Shown here: piece by piece, positions 20,266 through 32,341 of the stretch
How the letters are laid out: the number at the start of each line of letters is the position of its first letter
Numbering within the stretch: position 1 is the first letter of the stretch
Notes under the pieces: generated by a model
Databases searched by the model: none
What the model was told of the DNA's origin: nothing
What the model saw: the letters and a program-made list of their open reading frames with translations, nothing else
Origin: Hyperoplus lanceolatus
Lineage: Eukaryota > Chordata > Actinopteri > Uranoscopiformes > Ammodytidae
Assembly: GCA_026929865.2 (NCBI GenBank)
Contig: CM049408.1
Coordinates: forward strand, 62,001 to 126,000
Length of the DNA: 64,000 nucleotides
Direction of reading: 5' to 3'
Position numbers and translations under genes: made by a program

Positions 20266-21300
20266 TTTAACTTTTTTTTTTTTTTTTACTTTTATTTTAG
20301 TGGTTTTACAAGTTTTTTTTCCACAGACGGACAAAAAACAAAATAAGTAGACACATACAATACTTACACAACCCCCACCCCCTCTCTCACATAAACAGAC
20401 AAGAAAGACAAAAAATAAAAATAGAAATAAATAAATAAGACAGAATGATTAAGAAAAAAAGCTATAAATACAGAAAAAAAAGCAAAAAAAAAAGCTGGGG
20501 CAAATTTAACATGTTCATTGTGATAGTCTCTACACTGCGGGACCCAGGAGGGGCACCCGACAGGGCAAGTGGCACCAAGGGGGCAGACATTTTAGACCCT
20601 GATGTGCTGCAGCACTGGGCTCCATATGCCGGACAGTTCATACCTCAGCCTCTCTACATGCAAAGATGCCCATTTGTTCCCTCAGCCAAGTGTCACACTG
20701 AGGGGCTAATTCAGATTTCCACAGTTTCAAAATACATCTTTTAGCAATTACCATGCCATAGACCATGATTGTGCGACCATTATGGTCCAGCTTGAAGTAG
20801 TGGAATCGGACAATGAATACTCTCGGTCTGGACCCCCCGCCCTTCTCAGCCGAGCACGCTTGGCCGATGCGGTGAGCTCTATCCAGAACCGGTGGGGATG
20901 AAAAGAAGGTAGTCATGAACTTTACTGGGTCTGCTCCCTCTGTCTTCTCTGGGATTCCAATCACGTGTAGATTATTGCAACGCGACCGTGATTCCAAATC
21001 TTAGCCATCAGCTGTATATTTTCAGACTGCAAACGAGCACATTTCTCCTCAAGGGCAGTGATCCGGTCGCTGTGGTCAGACATGGCTGTCTCCATGGCGG
21101 TTATCTTCAGGGTGAGTGAGTCGGTGCTCGACTTGACGGCATCTAAGGCAGCGGAAATGGGCCTCAAGGCTTCACTCACTACCATTTTCATGGTTGTAGT
21201 AAGGGTTGTTGTTAGGTCGGATAGCAGCACAGCACGGAGCTTGTCAAGATCAGGCGGCAGGGAGTCGACTCCGCCATGACAGTGCGACATCGTGGCTGCC
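20266..21300 (-). mobile_element. L1-type LINE, internally deleted, with poly(A)
   Basis: On the minus strand: L1 ORF1 start near 21290, then a jump directly to the ORF2 C-terminus, a 3' untranslated region and a poly(A) (plus-strand T run at 20268-20287). The 3' untranslated region resembles that of the L1 copy at 57046-57345, including TTGTATGTGTCTACTTATT-type sequence. The bulk of ORF2 (endonuclease and RT) is missing. Confidence 0.85.
20638..21290 (-). pseudogene. L1 ORF1 fragment fused to ORF2 C-terminus
   Basis: Starts MSHCHGGVDSLPPDLDKLRA, then a coiled-coil-like part (ITALEEKCARLQSENIQLMA) typical of fish L1 ORF1. One frameshift occurs near 20990, followed by the conserved ORF1 core (NNLHVIGIPEKTEGADPVKF, DRAHRIG, RPRVFIVRFHYF). 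At about 20793 it passes in frame into KLDHNGRTIMVYGMVIAKRC, which is the ORF2 C-terminal sequence seen at 53080-53240. ORF1 normally binds RNA; this chimera has no RT. Confidence 0.8.
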
Positions 21301-22388
21301 TATTTTTCCGGCAAATTCTGCCCTTTCTCTTTCTGCCTGCTGCGACCCATCAACGCCAAACAGTCAGTGGTCGCAATAACCAAGCAAAAAAAAAAACGTA
21401 TTTTAAGTAGTGTGTGGTGCTAAAATATGTCAAATAATAGTGAACGCTTGGGAGCCCCCGTCCTTCTCCTCCACATGCCAACACGGAGGTCTCTTTAATT
21501 TCACTTTAACATAAAATGTGAACATTATGGACCCAAACCACAAAAAAAAAAAAAATCATATTTTTTTTATATAGCCTATGTCTTTTTATGAAAAATGCTA
21601 GGCCTAGGTAGACCGATATAATAAAACATATACAGTATATGGATATATATATATATGACATTTATATATAAAGTACAGATTATTAGGCTACTGTATCTGT
21701 AGGCTACACGTTATGAAGGCTGGCTGCTGTGTGTGTTCTCAGTGCTTCAGTCAGACAACAATGGCTTTATGTAGTCACTCTTTGACTCTAAGGATGAACT
21801 GTCCTCCTCCTTCATGTCAAAGAACAAGCTGATAGCTTGACTCACGTTCACAGTTTTCTTCAATATGACTAAAACATTCTCAGTAGTCTATCTTCAAAAC
21901 TCTCAGTACCTCTCAATCTTCCTCCGTGTGTCTGTCACTTTTGTTTGCTAGCAGGTAGCCTCATCTCTCTCGCATAGAGGGACTCCCGCCCTGCTCCCAC
22001 CCCGTCACTCTTCTTCTTCATCTCTTTTCGTGTAGCTCCGTCACTCCGCCAACCCCTCCCCCTCCTTCTCCCCTCCCTGGTAAATGCAGCCTGTTGAGCA
22101 GGAACTAGTTTCCAGCATCATTTTCTGATCGTAAAATAACAAAATAATGGCCGCGACCATCGAATTCTCATACTTTTGAGCCCGCGAAAATAAAATTGTT
22201 TTGTATCAACTTTAAACCATTGTATCTCCGGTTATACTGGGTCTATTTGGATGAAACAAAGACTGGCAGATAGTTTCAAATCAGTACTTTCAACATACGC
22301 CGCCGAAGTTGTCCGCGCTGTGGTTTTTATGCTGTGTAGGCTCGAACGTTATAATGCACAAATGCGTGACTGGGGTTCTAAGAGTTAA
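21301..22388. other. pals1 intron sequence, no feature recognised
   Basis: AT-rich with A/T runs (21540-21660) and a pyrimidine-rich patch (21960-22080). No exon, terminal repeat or coding similarity was recognised on either strand. Confidence 0.5.
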
Positions 22389-22624
22389 CAGGGTTTTTCC
22401 TGGCTCAGAATGGGCCTTTGGGAGGTCAGTACGCGACCAACCTTTTTTGGAGTCTCGACTATGTGCAACAGTAAAGGCAAACGGTTTATATATTTTAAGA
22501 GTGTGTGGGATTGGGAGAGGGGAGTTTCTGTCCAGCTCAAGAGCATTTCAGTCGGCCTGTCAATCACTGCGTAACCATGGAGCTCACTGACACTTATGAA
22601 ATCACAACAAACAACCTGTAAATA

Positions 22625-23491
22625 TACTCAACAAAAATATAAACGCAACACTTTTGTTTTTGCTCCCATTTTTCATGAGATGGACTTAAAGATCTAAAAT
22701 TCATTCCAGATACACAATTGTACCATTTCTCTCAAACATTGTTCACAAATCTGTCTAAATGTGTGATAGTGAGCACTTCTGCTTTGCTGAGATAATCCAT
22801 CCCACCTCACAGGTGTGCCACATCAAGATGCTGATCTGACATCATGATTAGTGCACAGGTGTGCCTTAGACAATAAAATAATAAAAGGCCACCCTGAAAT
22901 GTGCAGTTTTGTCTCACAGCAAAATGCCACAGATGCCACAAGCATTGAGGGAGCGTGCAATTGGCATGCTGACATCAGGAATGTCAACCAGATCTGTTGC
23001 TCGTGCATTGAATGTTCATTTCTCCACCATAAGCCGTCTCCAGCAACTTCGCACAGCCATTGAAGAGGAGTGGAACAACATTCCACAGGCCACAATTGAC
23101 AATCTGATAAACTCTATGCAAAGAAGATGTGTTGCACTGCATGAGGCAAATGGTGGTCACACCAAATACTGACTGGTTCTGAGTCCCCAGACCCCCAATA
23201 AAGCAAAAAAATGCACATTTCAGAGTGGCCTTTTATTGTGGACAGTCTAAGGCACACCTGTGCACTAATCATGATGTCAGATCAGCATCTTGATGTGGCA
23301 CACCTGTGAGGTGGGATGGATTATCTCAGCAAAGCAGAAGTGCTCACTATCACACATTTAGACAGATTTGTGAACAATGTTTGAGAGAAATGGTACAATT
23401 GTGTATCTGGAATGAATTTTAGATCTTTAAGTCCATCTCATGAAAAATGGGAGCAAAAACAAAAGTGTTGCGTTTATATTTTTGTTGAGTG
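22625..23491 (+). mobile_element. Internally deleted Tc1/mariner element with ~285-bp inverted repeats
   Basis: TA dinucleotides flank the element. The terminal repeats (22625-22909 and about 23205-23491) mirror each other almost completely and begin (T/C)ACTCAACAAAAATATAAAC. Only about 300 bp lie between them. They hold one short open frame joining both ends of the transposase. This is a non-autonomous derivative that still has all end sequences needed for mobilisation in trans (inference). Confidence 0.92.
22924..23172 (+). pseudogene. Deleted Tc1 transposase: HTH joined in frame to C-terminus
   Basis: An 82-codon ORF from ATG at 22924. Residues about 8-35 (RERAIGMLTSGMSTRSVARA, NVHFSTISRL) form the first helix-turn-helix that binds terminal repeats. 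It then jumps to the normal C-terminus (IEEEWNNIPQATIDNLINSM, HEANGGHTKY). All three catalytic residues are deleted, but no stop or frameshift was introduced. If expressed it would be a DNA-binding peptide; whether it acts as a repressor is speculative. Confidence 0.85.
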
Positions 23492-23681
23492 TATGAAGTC
23501 AAAATACTAATAATGACTAGGCCTACCTATTTAATACTTTAATTGTTTCTAATTGATCTAAACCATGGAAATTGCAAGAAGAAAGAAACAATCATAATCA
23601 TGATTATTTTGAGTAATCACATTGTGTTATCATGATTATTAAAGACAGTTAATCATTGATTTAAGAACATTATGCATTTGG

Positions 23682-23875
23682 GGGCGCCTTTAGTTCAGTT
23701 GGTAAGGCGTCCCCCTCCCGGGCCGGGCCCAGCAGCAGACCCGGGTTCGATTCCCACCCGCGGTCGTTCTCTGCATGTCACTCCCCTCTCTGCCCCATTT
23801 CACCTCTGTCTCTCTGCACTATCAAATAAAGCATAAAAAAATGCCCAAAAAAAAAAACATATATAAAAAAAAAAC
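23682..23875 (+). repeat. tRNA-derived SINE
   Basis: Begins GGGGGCGCCTTTAGTTCAGT with an A-box-like TAGTTCAGTTGGTAAGGCG. It has a B-box GGGTTCGATTCCC, a pyrimidine-rich body and an AATAAAGCATAAAAAAATG tail, then an A-rich run. This is the head-body-tail order of a Pol III SINE. The GC-rich stretch between the boxes is longer than a tRNA would have, so it is not a working tRNA gene. Confidence 0.85.
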
Positions 23876-24289
23876 ATTATGCATTTATTTTACTTTTAAC
23901 AAGGTTTTTTTCTAATAACACCATGACTTTGGACTTTAAACAAAGGCCTAATTGAACTGAAAATAGGGAGAATAGAAACAGGGTAAATAAGTGAAACATA
24001 TTTTTAATAATTGAATAAAATAAATATTTCAAAATAAAAATAACCCGTTATAAATGGTGTTGATAGGGCATGTCTTTTGATAGCATTAAATGTAAGGGCA
24101 TGATTTATTTATGTCAAGGCAGTTGCATTGTAGTGTTGCACATTATTTTAGTTTGTTGTGAGTCTGAAGTGTTTTCAGACAACACAATTAGTTTTACCTT
24201 TATTCTCGTCATCTAGAAGTTTTTCAAAACACCATGCAATGCGCAACATCTCCCTCCTACTCTCTGGACCAGCCGATAGCTAAATTATC

Positions 24290-24427
24290 AGGTGAGGGAG
24301 GGGCCGAGCAAGCGCACCGCTCGGCTGAAAGGGTTCGCTGCATTTAACAGCGTGCATGCCCCGGCGTGCGGAACCATGATAGTTTAATAACGATTATTTT
24401 GTTTTCATGATTGAGGGAAGCCCTAAT
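24290..24427. mobile_element. hAT-like end related to the element at 63382
   Basis: The complement reads TAGGGCTTCCCTCAATCATG, then ATGAAAACAAAATAATCG and CCGCACGCCGGGGCATG. It shares order and wording with the left end of the hAT-like element at 63382 onward. Its other end was not located with certainty in 23500-24290. Confidence 0.5.
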
Positions 24428-24623
24428 AGTAATTGAAAATGAAATTCAAGTTGTTGCCCAACCCCTCAAGAAGGATGACTTCAATTGGGCTGAATTTGGA
24501 GAGGTTTTAAATAGCTATATTTATTTTCAATCTTTATCATTTTGGCGCTCCTGATTTTCCTTTGGCGCTGGATAAATCCGCTTTGGCGGGCGCTAACTTT
24601 TTCTCTATGCAGGAAAAACCCTG

Positions 24624-25193
<570 letters not shown>

Positions 25194-25276
25194 CAACTTC
25201 TTTTGGATGAACATGATACTTCAAGAATTGTAAAGGAATAAAAACAAATTAAGAAAAAAAAAAACTGGTTTGGTAC

Positions 25277-25384
25277 CTCCATTGCCAGCTGAAGCGCCTG
25301 ATGTGTGAGTGGGTAAGGAGGAGATGGTTGGTGCATGCTGGTGGCCACTGCATTATGGATCTTCAGAGATGACTGGAAGTCAGA
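25277..25384 (-). CDS. pals1: pals1 exon: end of L27N to start of L27C
   Basis: A 108-nt, phase-0 exon encoding SDFQSSLKIHNAVATSMHQP then SPPYPLTHQALQLAME. It matches the PALS1 region DFQ..FKIHNAI....SPPFPL, which ends L27N and begins L27C. Acceptor CTCTTTAG precedes 25384; donor GTACCA follows 25277. L27N of PALS1 binds MPP7/LIN7-type L27 partners. Divergence is moderate, mostly in the loop between the two domains. Confidence 0.93.
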
Positions 25385-26007
25385 CTAAAGAGGGAAAAAA
25401 ATGCATCAGAATGTTCAGTCAGATTCCATGCAACCAGACCTCAGTCATTTAGTCTGTGCATATCCTTTTCCACCACTAAACGATTGTCAATGAAGCCAAA
25501 GTTCAACTAAAATACAATTATTTTGTTACCGTGTATCACTTAAGTTTCAGTTTATAACTTACTCATGAAAGCTTTTCCATAACAAAAACTACCAGGTAAA
25601 TTTCAGATTAGTATTTTATTTACAGTTATTTAAAAAAAATGCAGACCGCATTTTGTAGGTTCCTAGCAACAGCTTCCAAATGCAAATGCCACTCCTGGAA
25701 TCAAATCAAGACCTTTTACCTGCCTAATTGATGATGAAATAATGAAGGAATAGCACACACCTGTCCATGAAACAGCTTTTGAGTCAATTGTCATACTACT
25801 TTTGGTCCCTTGAAAAACAGGGGGTTACATATTAAAGAGCTGTAATTCCTTAACCCTTCCTCTAATTTGGATGTGAATACCCTTAAATTTAAGATGAAAG
25901 TCTGCACGTTACGCCCATATTTGTTGTATAACTGTGACAAGATGGTTGAGTAAACGGGTAAAATAACAAAACTTGTGTCAGTGTCCAAACATATATGGAC
26001 CTAACTG
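25385..26007 (-). mobile_element. Intron with a Tc1 terminal-repeat remnant (25775-26007)
   Basis: From about 25775 the sequence resembles the end of a fish Tc1 family: ACTTTTGGTCCCTTGAAAAA, then AGCTGTAATTCCTTAACCC, AGTCTGCACGTTACGCCCAT, and finally TATGGACCTAACTG before TA at 26008-26009. Only one end is present. Nothing is recognised in 25385-25774. Confidence 0.65.
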
Positions 26008-26008
26008 T

Positions 26009-26198
26009 AGTTATTTTTTTGTGTTACCTACTACATGTTTTTTTTGTGTTACCTACCACATCAGTTTTTTTTGTGTGCTACCTACTACGTAATTATTTTT
26101 GTGCTACCTACTGCATACGTTTTTTTTGTATGTTACATACCACAGAAGTTTTTTTTTTGTGCTACCTACTACAGTTATTTTTTTGTTGTTCCACCAAC
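26009..26198 (+). repeat. T-rich minisatellite, about seven 26-29-bp units
   Basis: Units read roughly AGTTATTTTTTTGTGTTACC then TACTAC, repeated seven times with variable T-run length and scattered changes. The array starts exactly at the TA that ends the adjoining Tc1 remnant. Not a CRISPR array: there are no distinct spacers. Confidence 0.85.
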
Positions 26199-26479
26199 TA
26201 ATTTTTCGTGTACACGTTAAGCCGTTTCATATGGGGGTGCATAATTTTTTTTGTCTGAGTGCGCAGTGGAGAGAGAGACAGGCAGACAGATAGAGAAGAG
26301 AGGCACAGAGATCTTTATTGAATGATTTAGCTTTTTGACTTCTAAGTTATCAGCTGACTTCAGACAGAGTCCGCTGTCCCGAGCCGAAACAGCTGAGCGG
26401 GTCAGCTGTTTGACAAGAAGATGAAAAACGAAAGTGAAACTGAAGGTGGAGCACAGTAGCTCAGACCTGCCCTCCTTAA
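26199..26479. other. Intron, nothing recognised
   Basis: Purine-rich patch near 26265-26305; no gene or terminal repeat recognised before the TTAA at 26476-26479. Confidence 0.4.
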
Positions 26480-29119
26480 CCCATTGATGCCGGCTGTTGC
26501 GCGACGCAACATTGTATCTCCTGCCAGCTGCTGCGTAGCGCAGCATTGTTGCTTTATCTAATTTTCATGGCACATGCAGCATAGAATGCACTGGTTCAAA
26601 TACACGAGGTGGGTTTTGTTGATTTTTTAAGACCACGTGACCACCCAAATGTTGTGTGGTTTGCCGAAAATCACGTAAATAAAAAACAATTAAATAAATA
26701 AATAATTAAAAAAAAAATATTGTATTACAGAACAGTTAGTGGCGTTCGGAGCGCAGAATCTAGGTCTACTATAGGCTACTGACGAAAATCACACAACACA
26801 TTGCATTAGGGGTGTACGGTATAAACGGTACAGAAGGTAAACCGGTATGAAGCTGCTATGATATGGATTTTGACGCTACCTTGTCACCGGTATAGCAGTT
26901 ATAAAGCAGTGATGAGCGCTGCCACACAATGAATGCAGGCGGCCGCTGCGTCGCACGTGCACAACACATCCATGACAATGCTGCTAGATCCCGTGTCATT
27001 CACAAAAATAAATTGTAGTAGAGGAACCTGGTGGATGTAGGCTATGTTACAGTGCTGATCCGCTAATATCACTTGTTTTACTTCAGAAGTGTCGGCCAAA
27101 ACACAGCCAATACACCGCACAAAATGTCAGAATATGAAGCATGAGACGATGAGATGAGGAGTAAGGATGTATCCGCCGTTTATTTCCTTCTTTAACATGC
27201 ACAGCAGCATTACAGATCCCGGGAAAAGAACATTATAGCAATACGCTTGTGATGAGACATTAAACAGCTGCTGCGAACGGCGAATCGCGACCGTTTAATA
27301 ACGTGCATAAATTATAACTTTATACAGCGATCGGGAAACCCCATGCACTTACTCAAACAGGTGATGCAAAACAAACTCAGGGGAAGCACGTTTCAACCGT
27401 GGAATGATAGTTTACTGCGCCAACTTGCACGCGAGGGGAGAAGGGAGGGAGAAGGAAAAGGAAACTTCACCTAACAGACGCTCCGGCTGACTAACGTCAC
27501 GGCCACTGACTGACAGCTATAATGTCATCCGCACTGAACAACTCACATCTTAAAACACTATACAAAAATAACAAACACTGTGACCTATAAAGAGCGATCA
27601 GTTTTTCATACTGCGACCATGAGCGTGTTGAACACTGGTTTACGCGCGCCTCAAGACGGTCGGGCTCGTTCTCGTCACTCACAGCCCGCTGAGAAATGCT
27701 CTTCGCGGTGTACAAAGAATTGCATCCGCGAGAGGAAAAGCTTCATCCAGTCATGACATAAAGAGCGACCAGTCTGACAAACTACAAACGTAAGCGAGTG
27801 TTGAACAACACTTGCGCGCGCCTAGAGACGGCCAGGCTGCGCTCCTCACTCACAGCCCGGTGAGAAATGCTCCTCGCGATGAAGCTTGTCCACTCGCGGA
27901 AACTGTTCTGTGCGCGCGTGGATTTCGTGTCAGTTTTTATAAAAAATAAGCACCACACAAGGAGTTTAAACTGAAATGAAAGTTAAGAGATGATAGAACC
28001 ATAAACCGATTGTAAAAGAAAAGGCAGCCACCAGAGCATCAGCAGCATCCCCAGTTAGTCATAGTCAAATCAAACTTACTATATAGAGTCATTTTCATAC
28101 ACAAAAAGTCAGCATAGAGTGCTTTACATATGAAAACACATATTGACCCCCTCCTATACCCATCCACAGAGCAGAACATTGCAGATTGCACAATTAATGT
28201 TGTTTAAATCCCTCTGTATGGGAGAGCGGGGGCAAGTGTAACACTTGTTTTTTGATTAGTCAAAAACATCTTGAACAATTTGGATAACTTATTCTGTGTT
28301 GTGTTACTGTGCTCTACTAGTTAATACAAATTGTGTTTATTTTATAAGCAATAGATGTCCTATAAATACAAGAGTATAGGCCTATAGTAATAGCAAGTAT
28401 TTTACCTCTTCACAAGCATTCATTTAAAGATAAATGAAAATACCGTGATACAATACCGTTACCGTCTATGCTTCAAATTATACCGTGATATACATTTTAG
28501 GCCATACCGTACAGCCCTACATTGCATCTATTTATTAACAATTTTTAAGAATTTAGGCTATATTTTGCTGCTCCAACTCAAATTCAGCCCAGCCAGGCGA
28601 TAGTTAAGTTTCAGTTTTGTTTTCATCTATGTGGTATAGGCTACAGCCGTTTGGACCCGCTGATCGGCTCCCAACAGCGGGAGTAAGTCTGCGTTCCAGT
28701 TGTACTGGGAAGTCGGATTTATGGTGCCAGTGATAACTGAACTAAATTATTAAATAAAGCTATCTCTTCCTCCCTCTATCTGTCTATATTTATCCCTCCA
28801 CTGCACACTCAGTCACTACTATCCATGCTTAAAGGAAGCAGGATTATAACCTCATTTAGCACATTATTTTTAAATATTTGATATTATTTATAATTATTTT
28901 CCTCCCCCATCTAATTTTGACGATTTTTAGAAAAATGTGTTGGTTTATAAGCGCTAAGGGAGCATGTTTAAATAAAACCTGTGAACCTTACCTTTTAAAT
29001 TTATTTTATTTCATGTTTCTATGTGCAACACAGGCTTAGATATTAAGGTTTTGGTAGACGTTCAGAAAATCCTCAGGCATTAAGGACATGCATCCTAGAT
29101 TGCCATAGTCATCAATGGG
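26480..29119. mobile_element. piggyBac-like non-autonomous element, copy 1 (split by a hAT element)
   Basis: TTAA at 26476-26479 and 29120-29123 flank CCCATTGATG(C/A) inverted ends. This combination of TTAA and CCC ends is typical of piggyBac elements. Removing the nested hAT and one target copy leaves about 919 bp, collinear with copy 2 at 41311-42264. No transposase is encoded. Confidence 0.85.
26807..28519. mobile_element. hAT-type element nested in piggyBac-like copy 1
   Basis: Ends TAGGGGTGTACGGTAT at 26807 and the inverted ATACCGTACAGCCCTA finishing at 28519. A perfect 8-bp duplication CATTGCAT lies at 26799-26806 and 28520-28527. The uninterrupted copy 2 contains a single CATTGCAT (41657-41664 region), which confirms the insertion site. 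1713 bp; no intact coding frame seen. Confidence 0.93.
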
Positions 29120-29123
29120 TTAA

Positions 29124-31058
29124 GGGGTCTAGAGGTATTTTCTCAGATTTTACATACTACTATAAATATCTATTTTAAATATGCAAGAAGATCAATTTAA
29201 CCAAAGTGTTTGATATAGAAATGTTATTCTTGAGGGAAAAGTAGCATTTGTCCATCATTTACGATTAATTTAACGTCGAAGTGGCTATGGGGCTATGGTT
29301 GGGTTGTGTTGGATTTGAGCCTATAGGCAAATTTTCCTCCTTAAAAAGATGAATGTGAGTCTCAAGTGTCAGACTGTGCACATAAATCATTCTACACAGT
29401 GAAGTAACAATAAGCAAAACACATTTAGTGAGGGCTGAAACTATCGATTATTTTCTTATCAATTAATCTATCGATAATTTTTTTGATTAATCTATTTTTT
29501 TTTCTTTATTAATTTACCTATTATTTTTATAGAATGAATTTAGGTTCCTTTAGACTAGAGGAACAAGTCATCTAGTGCTTTGTCTGCTCCTGAGAAACAG
29601 ACACATAGAGCTTATGGGAATAAAGATAAGTTACATATTTTAAAAATGTATTTAATTTCTTTATCACTGCTGTTTTATATAAAAATACATACACAAATGA
29701 AATAAGTCACTGTATATAAAGGCAACCTGAACTAGAGAATAATTTTTTTTTACTTCAAATTTAAATGGCTGTGACACAAATTAATTCACAGACTGTAACA
29801 ATAGCCTGCAATGTTAGTTTAAGCCATTTTATTTCATAAACGTGGCTGATGAAGTAAAGAGCAAATGTAAACTAGAAAATCCCGCTGCGATTTTGAAAGT
29901 ACGGGCCACCCTGCGCCGGCCGCCAGCCCCACATCGGTGGCGCCCCACCCGTCGGCCGGGCTCGAACACTTCTACGAACCGCCTCTGCGCGCTTTCCGAA
30001 CTCGAGTCCCGAGTTGTGGCCGATTGAAGGTCGCAATCGTGGCAAATCTGCAGAAAAACGGCCGCTCTCACGAAGACGTTTTCGTTAAGGGCGGCCATGT
30101 TTTTTGAGTTATCTGGCTAAAACTTTATACACGTGTGTATGTCGGTCCCCTGATGCTGTGTACACAATTCGGTGATGATAGGTTGCAAATCCACGAAGTA
30201 GATGTCACTTGACTGTATTTCAGGTCATGCAAATTTGGGATGCGAAAAAAAAATCATGGCTGACCCCTATGGTCTAAGAGGCTTTATTGTAGAGCACCAT
30301 GAGCTGTACAAGTGTAAGAAATTTCAAGTCAATCAGAGTCAGGGGGCGAGGGGCGTGGCTTGTCAAACATTGCATTTTGTAATCATGTTTTTTCGCATTT
30401 GTGGCGCCCCCTATGGGTTAATCTAAACAAACTTTTCGGGATATGCTACCACATGTATTTTACACATTTCCAGCAAGTTTGATGATGATAGGACCTATGG
30501 TCAAAGAGTTATGGCCAATTTGCTGATAAGCCTCGCCCCTGCGTAAACGTTTTGGTCAATGGCGGCCATGTTTTTCAAGCAATCCCACTAATACTTTTCG
30601 GATACGTGTGTCATAGTCCCCCGAGGTTTCGTGAGAGGTTTGGTGTAAATACAGTGAAATTTGAGGAAGTTCTGGTTAAAGCCCTGTTTTTCAGTTTATG
30701 CTAATTCGAGGAAAATATTCCCAAGCGGACTTTTATGGTCCCAGAGGCTTTTTTGTAGAGCACCCTAGCATACACCTGTGAGAGAAATTTCAAGTGAATC
30801 AGACTTACGGTGTGCGGGGCGTGGCCTCTTAAACTTTTTTCAGTCAGGGCTTAATAACAGCGCCCCTTTGTGGAAATCAAAAAAAACTGTATAATAGCAC
30901 ACCCCGTGGGGTAGGGACGCACGTTCTGTGAAATGTTTGCATGTCTGCGTGTAACGGTGTGGGAGGAGTAGAACCTAGAAAAATGTCATGGAAGAATAAG
31001 AACCACCACCACTCAGAATAAGTATGGTGGATAACAATAATTACTTAATTATTCACAT
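29124..31058. repeat. Intronic repeats: hAT-like end and a duplicated GGCGGCCATGTTTTT block
   Basis: At 29430-29500 lies an AGGGCTGAAACTATCGATTA hAT-like end with no partner found. From about 29880 to 30960 there are two diverged direct copies about 475 bp apart. Each has GGCGGCCATGTTTTT (30089 and 30564), ATACGTGTGT-type and AGAGCACC...AAATTTCAAGT blocks, and GGCG(T)GGC(C/T) sites. No gene is seen. This type of non-coding repeat resembles the block in 2574-3468 only in style. Confidence 0.55.
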
Positions 31059-31621
31059 GAGGGCCGCTGCTAAGCTTTTGGGTGCCCTAAGCTTAAATTG
31101 TCAGTGGTCAACGTCTCTGTGGACGTTGACCACAGAAAAATTGGTGATGGGTGAATTTGGAGGTGGGCTTGCCCGTGCCCACCTAATCAGAAGCTAGGAA
31201 TGGTCCTGGTAAAGTAAATAGACATATTTTAATTGGCTGAAAAAATATTTTCTTCACTTTTGATTGGGTGGGCAGGCCCACCCTTGCCCCTTGGCTGCCG
31301 CCGGCCCCGCTTGCCATTATGAATTGCCATTCAAAAACAGCTTGATAAAGCTGGGTAGGCTATAATTGTGGGAAACATCTAATTTGCCCAAATTGAGTGA
31401 TACACAATTAAGAAAAAAACAACCATGTTCATAACTAATTTATATATTTTTTGGAATGTAATGATTATCATGAAATTGTTTAGGAAACCTACATTTTGGG
31501 GGGGCCCCCGGATAATTTATTTTTCCTTTGTAATAAAAAAAAAAAAATATAAAAAAAGGTACCCAGGTACTTGGTGCCCTACACGCTCTGCGTACCCTGT
31601 GTATAGGGAGCGGCGGCCCTG
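31059..31621. mobile_element. hAT-type MITE with 8-bp target duplication
   Basis: Ends (G)AGGGCCGCTGCT and the inverted AGCGGCGGCCCTG. ATTCACAT at 31051-31058 is repeated at 31622-31629. Non-coding, 563 bp. Confidence 0.8.
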
Positions 31622-31669
31622 ATTCACATACTATGACAAAGTGAAAAAAGAAACTGTTAGGTAATGTAC

Positions 31670-32060
31670 GTGAAGTTTTACTGAAACAAAAGATACCAAA
31701 AACTGGCATGCTTAACATTTTTAATAAGCCCTCTGTCTCATGGTTGACAGAACTTTGGGGAATTTGGGGAAAACGTCTATGGATTCATCTGCTATGTGTT
31801 TATAACAGTATTTAGGTTGATGCCACCGCAATCAAACTTTTACATTACCATAATGACATTATTATCATTTTCAGCTTTCAAATTTGTTAGGAATGTTTGT
31901 GTTACTACCCATAGTAATCAGGTAATATAGGTGAGGTTGTGCTGGACAAAAAGATACCAAACATTGGATGTTTGCATAATAAACATTTCTTAATGTAGTG
32001 TAGTAAGGAATGGATAAATCAAAAGTATGCATAAACGTTCAAAATAGCCGAGGACCTCAA
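31670..32060 (-). repeat. Dispersed repeat, inverted partner of 19780-20265
   Basis: Read on the minus strand it follows the 19780-20265 copy from CATACTTTTGATTTATCC to AGTAAAACTTCAC, with indels. The pair lies in opposite orientation on either side of two pals1 exons. Confidence 0.7.
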
Positions 32061-32240
32061 GGTTACATTTAAAACAGGCAACAAAAAGTGTGCAAGAGGT
32101 AGTTTTGCAGGCGCACCAGAAAGAATCTGATAAGCATGAGATACAGTACTTTCCTTGTTTTTTTTTGCCCATGTCACTTTAGGGGCTCTGTACTGTAAGT
32201 GTTGAAAATACAATTCAAGATCTAAATATCTTCATATTAC

Positions 32241-32341
32241 CTTGTTTAGGAGTGCAAGAACCAACTCTATGTCATTCTGACTCTGTTGATCAGAGAGACA
32301 GCTCCTGACCTGCTTCAGTGACAACAGCAACTCCTCCAACT
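32241..32341 (-). CDS. pals1: pals1 exon: L27N domain
   Basis: A 101-nt exon encoding LEELLLSLKQVRSCLSDQQ, then SQNDIELVLALLNK. This is the first L27 domain of PALS1 (human ...LEIEDLFSSLKH...SQEDISLLLQLVQNK, from memory). Acceptor TTTTTTGCAG precedes 32341; donor GTAATA follows 32241. Its first two bases (AG) complete a GAG codon with the last G of the upstream exon, so the phase agrees. The next exon begins in phase 0. Confidence 0.93.

Larger units (their letters stand above)
22389..24623. mobile_element. CAGGG-ended transposon with 5-bp target duplication
   Basis: Ends CAGGGTTTTTCCTG at 22389 and the inverted CAGGAAAAACCCTG finishing at 24623. Both flanks carry GTTAA (22384-22388 and 24624-24628). 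Inside are a Tc1 derivative (22625-23491), a SINE (23682-23875) and the end of another hAT-like element (to about 24427). No transposase of its own is seen. Some hAT-related groups are reported to make 5-bp duplications. Confidence 0.7.

Noticed and set aside
23682-23760. Functional tRNA gene
   Set aside because: A and B boxes are present but the distance between them is too long. A SINE body and tail follow.
26009-26198. Possible CRISPR-like array
   Set aside because: Units are contiguous, diverged and lack unique spacers. The context is a vertebrate intron; it is a minisatellite.
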